NCBI RefSeq assembly: GCF_001625305.1
Contig: NW_017802425.1
Location: 929,882-993,881, forward strand
Source of the DNA: Branchiostoma belcheri
Taxonomy: Eukaryota > Chordata > Leptocardii > Amphioxiformes > Branchiostomatidae
Direction: 5' to 3'
DNA: 64,000 nucleotides
Shown: piece by piece, positions 45,901 to 57,900 of the stretch
How the letters are laid out: the number at the start of each line of letters is the position of its first letter
How positions within the stretch are numbered: position 1 is the stretch's first letter
Notes under the pieces: generated by a model
What the model saw: only the letters and a program-made list of their open reading frames with translations
Told to the model about the DNA's origin: nothing
Databases searched by the model: none
Translations under genes and position numbers: made by a program

Positions 45901-48900
45901 TATCGTGGTAACCATTCTCTACGGATCAACTGAGGAGTGTTTTTACAGTCCTACTGAGAACAGGCCTTTCTTTCTGACAGCCTATCTTTCCAGCCGGCCT
46001 TTCTGATTACAGTTTCGTAGGCCAAGTAATTGGATCGGACGTGCGTGTGCTGCTGGACCTGGATGGGAGGGCAACACTCTCAGTACCGAAGAGATAATAG
46101 TGAGCTTACGGTGGTCTGACTACCATGCTATTGCTAGACCCATCCAGACCAGGAGTCTGTTCAGTCTGATGGGTCAATGACCCGCAGTGCCCAGTGGAGC
46201 AGATCACTAGACAGAAATAAGAACACCTGGATCCGCCTTGGGCTCAGATCTTATCAATTGTCTGACGTCTTCCTGATCTGGAGCAGCTTAGGTTTGGAAG
46301 GACGTGTGAAGTGTCGAGAAGTCAGAAGGTTTTTATTGGGGGCCTGGCTACACACGATCGCAAACTGAGGGCAGTCTTTGAATATCCGTGCACACGTCTT
46401 GCATGCAAAATTCAGCTGTTTTGTTGCTGGAAATTCTGTCTTAGATCCTTGTTGGTGGTTGAGTCTGTTACAGCCTGTTTGAAGATTGTACATCAAAATC
46501 GTACAAAGCAGTAGCATCCCAATTCACGATGGCAGGGTTCTGTGACAAACGGAGTGCATATCCCACCACATTAGGTAGATGCCCCAAATGAGGTTTAAAC
46601 TAAATGTTACTTATTGATCATGAGGGAAGAACAACTTCAAACGACCTGAATGTAATAAAACACAGACACAAGTGACAGATATGCCCCTCGGGGGCCATAA
46701 ATGACAAATCGTTTTAGTTTCTTCAACACTTTTGTGGAAGCTACTTAGTATATGAAAGATTCAACAGTGATTTGTGGATCTTAAGAACCGTTAGATCCAA
46801 CGAGCTTTCCCCTTTTCCATGGAGATCCAACGTCTTCCTGACATGTTCGGTCCCAAGGACTTCCGATAATGTCCATGTTTGTATTGTGATGTAAAACGCG
46901 GACGACTTGCCGGACACAAATTGTGACAGAGTGACGAGAGTTGAATAACCTGGCCTAGTTAGCAGCTGCGGGGGTTTACTGAACAAAACACAACAGAGAG
47001 GAGGCTGCCAATAAAGGGTTCGGGTTCAGAAGCACGTGACTTGTGAACGGGATTGGGAAGCTCTTGCCAAAGGGGGAGGGGGTTGTTGATACCATGGTCA
47101 TTCCATATTTTATATTGCAATCAGCAAATGCCAAGAGCTCAGAATGATTGCAACATAGTACATTTGTAACAATCTCTATTGAAATACACCATGTAAAGAG
47201 GTAAAAAGTGTCTAGTCTATAGTATAGATCTATATACACAAGAACATAAAATTGTTTCAATGGAGGGGCTAGATCAGCTGCAGATACATCGTTATTTTGT
47301 TATTTAATATTTATCACTAAAATCAAACACCATTAAGTCCAGATTACCCGTTCTTCCACATAACCACGGATAATATTAATCTTAAAAAAGATCTCGGTGG
47401 CAATGGAGACCGACCGACAAGACAGTATCCAACAGCGTGGCAAGTTGGATAGTGTCTCGTCTGTTGGATACTAGTGATCTCTTGCCGGTTGGTTACGGCT
47501 TTGGTACCGAAAAATCTGCTTGAAGATTAAGATATGATCACTACAACATGATTAAACACGTCAGAATGACGCAAGACAAAGAGATAAGGTCGTCCTCTCA
47601 TTCATGGATCAGATTGATTAGTCCCTTATGCGTCATACCTATCATATATATGTCATAGCAGGTTAATAATAACGTAGTTGGTGTCAGTCGTGCATGATAA
47701 TCATTAGAATTATCAATAGTAAGCTTGTGTGCTACTGCTCCATAGTATTTTAGAATTATTACCTTCGCCAAGAAGGTTATGTTTTCAGAGGCGTTCGTGT
47801 GTCTGTCTGTCTGTGACCACAATAACTCAAGAAGGCTTAAATGGATTGTCTTCATACTTGGTAGGTGGGTAGGTCCTGATGAGACCTCAAAATGATTAGA
47901 TTTTGGACCCCCTGGCGGCTTGTTGTGGTACTGCAGCGGAACTTCCGGTTTTGATATCTCATGATCTAGACATGCTGGGGTGACGAAATTTAGATGGTAG
48001 TTAGCTCTCATGCTTGGGAAGAAGTGACGTAGGTTTGGGCCTCCTAGCGGCTTGCTCTGGAAGTGCAGGGGCATTTCTTTACACATATTCAAAAGAGGAT
48101 AACTCAAGAACCGGTTGACGGATCGTCATGATTTTTGATATGTAGGTAGCTTACGTGACGCTTGACATAATTATGCAACAATTATGCAAATCTGGATATA
48201 ATTTGCATAATTTATGAGGAAATTCTATGAATCAGCTGCATTACATTATAGGACTATTTAAGCTTGTGATATATCAAGTGAGAACAAGAGAAACACAGGC
48301 AGATATTGGTTATGTAAATTAACACGTAATTTGCATAATTAATGAGAAATATTATAATTCCATAATGGTAACTGCCTGGAATTTCATACTTGGGGTATTT
48401 GAAAGTTAAGTAAGGGTGAACATCATTAAACATAACTTATTCAAATGAGGACCTCATTTGCATAATTTATGAGGAAATGATATACTGGCTTCCTTTGTTA
48501 AGTTAAGGTCTCGGACCGGAGTTTTTTTCACGATTTTGGATCCGGCGGACACCCTCAGACCGAAGGGCTATAACTCCGCCAAAAAAGTACGCCGGGAAAT
48601 CTCATTACATCAGTCAACGGAGGTTTCCAGCCGGCTTCCGATACAATTTTGGTTATTGTCCGTCGACTCTATAATTTGGGTAGAAACTGTAGTTAAACGT
48701 AAATTTTGGATACGAAAAATGTAGTTTTTTTGCAGTTTTTTCAACGGACCTGCTTGGAAAAAACGAATTTTCCCAGGCTAACGGCTTATATGCTGAAATA
48801 GCTTACTACTTTCTGTTTCTGAAAAACAGAAAAAAAATATAGGTTGTTGCGATAAGTTTTTCGCAAAATCCGGTGACGCGAACCCCTAGAAATTCCACAT

Positions 48901-51900
48901 AGAACGCAGCTATTTGGGTCATCAGGCGAAAACCGCATCACCCTTGCTCGCGGACTAATACCAAAAACGCTTCGCTGGCCGTCCAACTTCACCGCGCCGA
49001 AAAACACTACAATCCCAAGGCTTTTTGATCAATTCAAAACCTAGTTGAAAATCTACAGCGATCGCCGAGCTATGGGGAGCCAAACCTAGCGTGACAACCT
49101 CGCAGATCCGGCGATTTACTGCGCACTATTTGGAACCCTGGTCAGAATTAAACTCCGACCCGGAACCATAAGGCTGTCTTTTGGTGGAGAATATGATCAA
49201 CTGATATAATTCATGCAAATGAATTATATTGCATAATCCTATTTGCATAATCAGGAGGAATAATCTTTACTTTGTCAGGCATAAAGATTAACATCACTTG
49301 GCGAAGGTATGAGATCGTTGAACTCTAGTTGATAAAGATTTCGGTGGTCCATTAGATATTTTTGTCTCATTATCACAAGCATCAATGATCCTGTCTATAG
49401 TAACCACCTGTTCATATAGACCATGTTTTATTCGTGCCCTAAGTGGTCTTCTTTTGCAGTTTTGACTTTGCTTTTATTTCGCAGTTTAGAACTTCGAATT
49501 CGTTTCTAGCGGTTCATCGACAGTAGTTATGACCACGTGGCGTGCCTGTGGGGTTGCGGAAAACTTCTCCACTTCCGGACTAATCACAGCATTATTTATT
49601 CAAAAAGTCAAAGATGACGTCTTATAGTGTTGAACAATGCAAAGAAGGAAAAGGTGATAGATGCCACGAAGCTGCGTCTCAAAAAGCAATTTAGTAATGG
49701 TTTATTTATGAAGAGTTGATATCAAACTATTGGTGAATATCAAAGTAGCAATTTTGAAAGTCATGCTTAGGAGTTGCTTTGAATTGGGTGAGGAATGTCC
49801 CTGAGCTGACCACAGCTTCTATAGTATTGGTTGATTGAGTCCTCACTCTCAGTGAGTCGAGCTTGCTTGATCATCTATGTTTACCTCCATGAAAATGGAG
49901 GTATTGTTTTGGCTGGTCTGCCTGTGTGTCTGTGTGTGNNNNNNNNNNNNNNNNNNNNNNNNNNNNNNNNNNNNNNNNNNNNNNNNNNNNNNNNNNNNNN
50001 NNNNNNNNNNNNNNNNNNNNNNNNNNNNNNNNNNNNNNNNNNNNNNNNNNNNNNNNNNNNNNNNNNNNNNNNNNNNNNNNNNNNNNNNNNNNNNNNNNNN
50101 NNNNNNNNNNNNNNNNNNNNNNNNNNNNNNNNNNNNNNNNNNNNNNNNNNNNNNNNNNNNNNNNNNNNNNNNNNNNNNNNNNNNNNNNNNNNNNNNNNNN
50201 NNNNNNNNNNNNNNNNNNNNNNNNNNNNNNNNNNNNNNNNNNNNNNNNNNNNNNNNNNNNNNNNNNNNNNNNNNNNNNNNNNNNNNNNNNNNNNNNNNNN
50301 NNNNNNNNNNNNNNNNNNNNNNNNNNNNNNNNNNNNNNNNNNNNNNNNNNNNNNNNNNNNNNNNNNNNNNNNNNNNNNNNNNNNNNNNNNNNNNNNNNNN
50401 NNNNNNNNNNNNNNNNNNNNNNNNNNNNNNNNNNNNNNNNNNNNNNNNNNNNNNNNNNNNNNNNNNNNNNNNNNNNNNNNNNNNNNNNNNNNNNNNNNNN
50501 NNNNNNNNNNNNNNNNNNNNNNNNNNNNNNNNNNNNNNNNNNNNNNNNNNNNNNNNNNNNNNNNNNNNNNNNNNNNNNNNNNNNNNNNNNNNNNNNNNNN
50601 NNNNNNNNNATATAATTTGCATAATTTATGAGGAAATTCTATGAATCAGCTGCATTACATTATAGGACTATTTAAGCTTGTGATATATTAAGTGAGAACA
50701 AGAGAAACACAGGCAGATATTGGTTATGTAAATTAACACGTAATTTGCATAATTAATGAGAAATATTATAATTCCATAATGGTAACTGCCTGGAATTTCA
50801 TACTTGGGGTATTTGAAAGTTAAGTAAAGGTAAACATCATTAAACATAACTTATTCAAATGAGGACCTCATTTGCATAATTTATGAGGAAATGATATACT
50901 GGCTTCCTTTGTTAAGATAAGGCTGTCTTCTGGTGGAGAATATGATCAACTGATATAATTCATGCAAATGAATTATATTGCATAATCCTATTTGCATAAT
51001 CAGGAGGAATAATCTTTACTTTGTCAGGCATAAAGATTAACATCACTTGGCGAAGGTATGAGATCGTTGAACTCTAGTTGATAAAGATTTCGGTGGTCCA
51101 TTAGATATTTTGTCTCATTATCACAAGCATCAATGATCCTGTCTATAGTAACCACCTGTTCATATAGACCAGGTTTTATTCGTGCCCTAAGTGGTCTTCT
51201 TTTGCAGTTTTGACTTTGCTTTTATTTCGCAGTTTAGAACTTCGTTTCTAGCGGTTCATCGACAGTAGTTATAACCACGTGGCGTGCCTGTGGGGTTGCG
51301 GAAAACTTCTCCACTTCCGGACTAATCACAGCATTATTTATTCAAAAAGTCAAAGATGACGTCTTATAGTGTTGAACAATGCAAAGAAGGAAAAGGTGAT
51401 AGATGCCACGAAGCTGCGTCTCAAAAAGCAATTTAGTCATGGTTTATTTATGAAGAGTTGATATCAAACTATTGGTGAATATCAAAGTAGCAATTTTGAA
51501 AGTCATGCTTAGGAGTTGCTTTGAATTGGGTGAGGAATGTCCCTGAGCTAACCACAGCTTCTATAGTATTGGTTGATTGAGTCCTCACTCTCAGTGAGTC
51601 GAGCTTGCTTGATCATCTATGTTTACCTCCATGAAAAATGGAGGTATTGTTTTTGGCTGGTCTGCCTGTGTGTCTGTGTGTGTGTGTGTGTGTATCTGTG
51701 TGTGTGTCTGTGTGTGTTTCCGCAACTTTGTAGTCAGCATAACTTCATAACGCCTTTATGGATTGTGATGATATTTGGTATGCTGATAAGTCTTAGGAAG
51801 ACAAAGGTCAAGGTCAAATATGGGCCTCCTGGTGGATGACCTTGGTACTGCAGCGGAACTTCCAATTTTTGTATCTTTTGTCCTGAACATGCTATGGTCT

Positions 51901-54900
51901 TGACTTTTTGGTGACAGAGAGCTTTTCCTGTCAGAAATAAGTGGTTTGAATTTGGTCCCCCTAGCAGCTTGTTCTGGAACTGCAGGGCACTTTCTGGCGA
52001 AATCTTTAAAAGCCAATAAGTCCAGATATCATTTTTGGTGTGTAGGTAGGTGAGACAGAGTTGTACATAATTAGATGCAAATTATGCAAATGAGGACTTA
52101 ATTTGCATAATTAATGAAAAAATGCTATAATTACAGTGTTTAATGTAATAGTACTTTTATACATGTAATCTATTTAATCTGTGGCAGGCGGAACATCAAC
52201 AGATACCAATTATGCAAATGATGACCTAATTTGCATAATTAATGTGAAAATTCTGTGACTCCTTATTGGTGAATGATGGGACTTTCATACCTTGACATGT
52301 GTAAGTTACTTAAAGGTTAACACCACTATGCATTTATTATGTTAATGTGGAGGTCATTTGCATAATTAATGAGGACATGTTGAAATGTATGACAAAGCAA
52401 GCCCATATTTCATTGAGGTATGAGATCTCGGAACTCTTGTTCTGACTTAGTTCTGAGTTCACTGCCTAGAGGTGTTCTCTTGGCCATCATTTGGGCCCTG
52501 TCTTGCACCTAGCAAATTCGTAAAAAAAGTCTTGAAGAGCGCTGTAGGTTTCACACAGCAGCACCCATGTCTGTATCAAGAGCCTCTGTTAGACCTCATG
52601 ATGATGTCTTCTACTGAGTCGCACAATTACAGCGACAGTTTGTACTAAAGAGATGGTGGCTATTGGTGGGACGTGGGGTGTGAAAAGTACACGGCCCTGT
52701 TCCCTGATTACAGTGCTGTGGAAATAGTTTGGCGCCATTTTCTAATGTGTAAATTGCTGCCTCCTGCAGAAAGAAGAAGTCGAGTACTAATGAGTGGCGC
52801 GGCTGATAATGCTAATTGTAATTAGGGATAAAAAGGGTTTTGTACTTACTGCCTGCAACATTGGTCAGAACAAGTTGAATCAACAACGGATAATTGGATC
52901 ATTAAGTAACACAGTAAACACAAACCATTCAACTAGTATGTCGGTTTATCCTGACTTTGTGGTTTATTGTTGTTGTTACAGGAGAAGCGCCACCTACAGT
53001 CCAGACTGGGGGATGACGCTGGTTCGGACCGCAGCGGAGGCAGCTACACGCACTACTCACGTGACCTGTACAGCTACCGGCGGAGGGATACACACAGCAG
53101 GGAGCACCACGACTACGATAGTAGTGCCAATAAAAGGAGGGTAAGTAAGATCAAGGACATTATAATGTCCTAGGTAAGATTTACAACTTCTCCGGACTGT
53201 TGAATGTGAATAGCATTATATCTATTGACAAAGATTCCTGCGCTCATATTGGTGTTTCTGGGATTATATTATATCATAGGTATCAAACGAAACAATAGCT
53301 CTCAAAGTCATCAGAATGAATAAACGCGTGACTAAAGCGTCGTTGTCCCTTTGCAAACGCTCAATGGAAAATGCTAAGACAGAGAACGGCTAAATGGTAA
53401 AACAGGCACCTACCCAGAAATCCAACTACTTTTAAGAAAAAAGAGGTCAACAATGGAGGGCTTAGAACAGGGCTTAGAACTTAAGAATGCTTTTTAAAGA
53501 CCAGGTTCCCTGTCTTCATGTCCTGATCGTTGTTGCGTTATGGGCACGACAAGAAACCGTGACTGAAGAGTCGGTGACTAACTGTTGGTCGCCTTTCATT
53601 CCACTTCAATTAAAATTTGTACGAGTTTGTCACGTGTGCGGAGAGGAGGACCCCAGGAGCCATTTTAACCGTCACCCCCCCCCCCTCAGGCCTCGCGTGA
53701 CACTGCCTGGTTTGCAGACAGAGTAACCACAGATGACTAGTGTAACGTTAGAACACGCCACTCTAACATACAAAGACAGTCCTAAATCCTTTGGACCTGT
53801 AAACGTCAGCGCACTGAAAGTTGATACAAAACATCATCAGACAAATCACTGTCTGTGGGCTATAGGCAGCCTGGATACTGAATAAGGCTGGATATCCGGG
53901 TAGAACCAGGGGGATTTATAAATAGGTCAGGTCTTAGACTGGTTAATAATATAGTAGAAATCAGTGGAGTGGAAGAGCACTGATGGACAACGGCTTCAAA
54001 GGTTGTTGTACACACGGGCCTTGGTACTACTTTGCACTGCTGTGAATGTGTAAAACGTAGCAGTGATTAAAAGTTGATGAATTGACTATTATGACGTTAT
54101 TTTTGGCAAGGCATATAGACTGTGAAGTAAACAGGTTTCCACGTCGACTGCAACCCTCTCCAGTAGTGCGCATGTTGTGTGAGACACACATTGGACACGA
54201 ACTTAAGACTTCTTAAGACTTAAGAGGCAAGGATCGATAACCACTGAGCTATGTATGCTACACTCGATACTATATTGGATTAACCATTTACAATAAGATT
54301 CAGTTTTTCACGTTATGTTTTCTTGTAGCTCTTTGAGATGATGGCGTCTGTTGAGATGGAGGTGAGCGAGCTACAGCGCGTGCGCCGCGAGATCGTCAGA
54401 CAGCAGGAGCTAGTGCGCACGCTCCACATCGACATCCACACCCTCCAGTTCAGGGTACGTCACGTGTTCTCAGCTTACATGTCAGACATGTGTAGGACCT
54501 GTCACAGTGTCTGTGTCAATGGTGAAAATGACCCAAGACACCACCCAAAAGTGGACACAATGACCAGATGGTCCGTATGCAAGTGTTAATTTATCCGTAT
54601 GAAAATTTATCCATTTGCTTTGTAAATCTTAATGTTCAACCTGGATGTCTAACCTCCATCGAAATACCAGTACAGGTATGACTGTGGACTACTTGAATAA
54701 GTGATTTCCCACTATCGCTACCAGTGGCTGATTCCTTTTGAAGCATATAGTGGCCTTTCTCTTAAACTTCTCATTTACATTTTACGAACTGTACCAATCA
54801 TCATGGTAAAAGTTACTTGAGCTCTTAGTAGTGCCATTGAACTATGTCTTGAATATAGAAAGTTGTTGTCGCGTGTCTTTATCTCAGGTTCAAAGGGTCA

Positions 54901-57900
54901 AGGACCGTGTGTCATGTCATTGACTCAGTAGTGGCTTACGTTTTTCACCCCTACATGTTAATATGTAGGGATGTTTACACACTGTTTATCAAACGTAGTA
55001 CAAACTTCAATTTCCTTGCAATTGTTCATAGTGTACTAAATATGAGAAGATCTCGACAAGTACAAGTACATACTTAAATATACTAATTAGTAGGTTTCAT
55101 GACTGACAATGAGTTATATCTTGTGGGTAAACAGGGAAACGCTGCCCTCTGTATGGTACCAACGCCCTTCATTCATAACACCAGGTTATTGATCGAATTT
55201 TTATATCAAGTCATGAATTTTTTATACCATTTAAATTATTCATCACTAGGAAGGTAGTGATAAAACGACTCACCTGTCCGCGTTAGGCAGGTGATTCGGC
55301 CCCGCCTAACGACGTTGCGGTTTCGTCTTAATGCGACTTGGCAGACTGTTCTTATATCACGTCCCTCTAGAAGATGGTTTTGTTGTTCTTCTGGGGTAAA
55401 CCGTGCATGCAAGGCAGGCGTTAGGACAAATGCCGTGACTCTCTCACTCTTTGGCGTGCATTACACAGTTTACTGTTACCTAACTTGTATATCAGGAATA
55501 TGAAACATGTTTTGTATTGAACTCTTTAAGCAATTTTCAGATGAAAATGTTTTACGAATAACTGCATTATAAAGAATAATTGCTTTAAGTACACAATGAA
55601 ATGTCACAATTTAACACAGCCTTATGTCATGATCTACCTTTTCTGTTAGATCATTTATTCATTCGTTCGTTTATATAAACAGCATCTACAACGTATGGTT
55701 TGGCCATATGGTCCGCCGTGTAGAGGGCCATAGAGCACTATCTAATTAATCAACTGGCCATCTTCCCTTATCGTCCGATGCAGAGAAACGTAGAAGAACC
55801 TAGCATATTTGTGTTTCTTTATTTGGCTTTTCCATAACAAGATGGAGGGGGAGACAAAACAGGTGATTACTCACCTCTTTACGTTGTCTCCCCCGCCACC
55901 GTGTTGAAAAAATATCGGTCAAATTAGAACTTATCAATAAATGGTTTAACTTGAGAACCATCTTTCTTCATCTATAAAAGGGTAGCCACGTGACCTGGGA
56001 GTCAAAGGTCACCCAGGACACGTGACTGGATGAGGCAGAACACAGTTTTCGCCCTATGGGGATTCCTATAGTTAAGCACCCCGAGGTGACTCACTTCGAC
56101 GCGGTAAAAATTATAGTAGGGTGCACTAGAGAATCACGGCTAACTAATATGTTGAAATATACGCTATATTCTACATAATAACAGAAAACCCAAAAAAAAG
56201 TTATCGTTTTTAAACATAATGACGACCACTTTGATTTGGTCCTCTACCGGGGTCAACGGAACTGCAGCCGGCTCACCCCGGAACGCGGTTTCGTAATGCC
56301 GCGTATTTATACACGAACAGGGAAATCTTCACAATCGAAATCAGACAGTGTACAAGCCGATACCTTTCTATACCACACAGCGCAGTTCACTCATGGCTAC
56401 CTCTCACATAAGTCGCTCTAGCCAGGATGCAAGAGGTTTGACTGCACTACTTTCTATACCCGCGTCATAGACCCGGGGGTCGTCCATAAATACTGTGTTC
56501 TGTGGCCTTGTAGCGGAACGGGGGGGGGGAGGCGATGGTGGCATTGGTAGCATGTTTGATAACATGTTTTGTATTACTCCTGACAGGAGGACGAACTGAG
56601 GAAAGTGACAAATGAAGCAGACAAGCGCCACTCGCGAGAAGTGGACCTGCGGGACAACGTGGTGACGAAGCTGCAGGCGGAGATCCAGTCGGCCACGCAG
56701 GAGCTGCTGCAGCAGAAGTACCAGAACCAGCAGCTGCTGGATGATGCCATGCTGCTGGACGCGCAGCTCAAGACCTACCGGAGACTCTGGGACCTCAGCG
56801 AGGGGCGGTCAGTTCTTGTCTTACTTCTTCCCGTTATTTGTGAGTTTTAATTTAGGGCCCGGTCACATTCGTCGTACGATGGTCGTAAGATCGCAAAATG
56901 AGGACATCCTTGGAATAGTCACGCATACATCGTAAAAACTTCAGCATATCTTGTTAAGAAAAACATTTTGAGATCCTTTCAAGTGGGGAAATCTTTAATT
57001 TAAAATCTTTGTTGAGAACAATCGTAATATCGCCAGGCACTTGTCTATCTGGAGAGGGTAGTGCTAATGATTAGCCTTCAACAGCCACTCCTAAGGGGGT
57101 TATGGATAGTAGAATCCAGCAGAAATGGAATCAATAATTGGCCAGGGCAGTGAGCCGCGAAAAGGGTATCATTCTCTCAGATGAACTTTATAGTGGCAAA
57201 TATTCTCCCTATAGCCAGTGTAGTAATAATCTAATAGCTGATGATGTTCTTCACGAAGCCGATAGTCCGTTGATGCTTTGCTTCTGTCGTTTACGCTCTT
57301 GTAACAGGGGCCCACCAGGGGACCCCTCTCCAGCAATAGGAGATGACGAAGAGACCACGTAAGGTTTTAGATGTTTCGGCCACCCTAACTTCAGCAACCA
57401 TCGACTAACTCTCACAGATGCAAAATTACCAAACATAAGTTAAAGGGAGGTTACATTCTCCATTCCATATGATTCACCATCTTTATTTCATGAACCAATT
57501 CCTTTGAAAGTTAGATTTGTAAAAGACAAAATTCGATTCTGAGGACAAAAGTTGACAAGATTCAAGCTAGGAAAAAAGATATCGACGATCATCATTAAAA
57601 AATCATTGTCATTGTCATTAACCTCACCAGATCAGCCTTGTTTTCACGCGACCTTCATCACTGATCATAATAGCAGCACTATGTCTGGACTAGACTACAG
57701 TTACAGTACTCCATGGCCTGTACAATGTATTGTTTGTCACCTTGTCATTTCTTCACAACAGCATGATGGACAGGATATACGTAGTAGCGAGGAGACTTGA
57801 GGATAACGAAATTGATACAGATTGATTCTAATACTACATTCATTACTTGTAACTTTGTCCGAAATTTCATGAGTGGCTTTTGTCGTTTTCGTAGCTATCA

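Larger units (their letters stand above)
44945..52981 (+). other. IF intron 3, transposon-rich
   Basis: Most of this intron is repeat-derived: a fold-back MITE (47377-47530), a TIR element (47761-49308) with another nested inside it, a 671-N gap, an allelic re-presentation of the same DNA (50610 to about 51680) and an acctccatgaaa element (51625-52419). The true intron is therefore shorter than it appears. Confidence 0.7.

Noticed and set aside
49831-50631. Open frames spanning the 671-N gap
   Set aside because: They consist of unknown residues over N and have no evidence.
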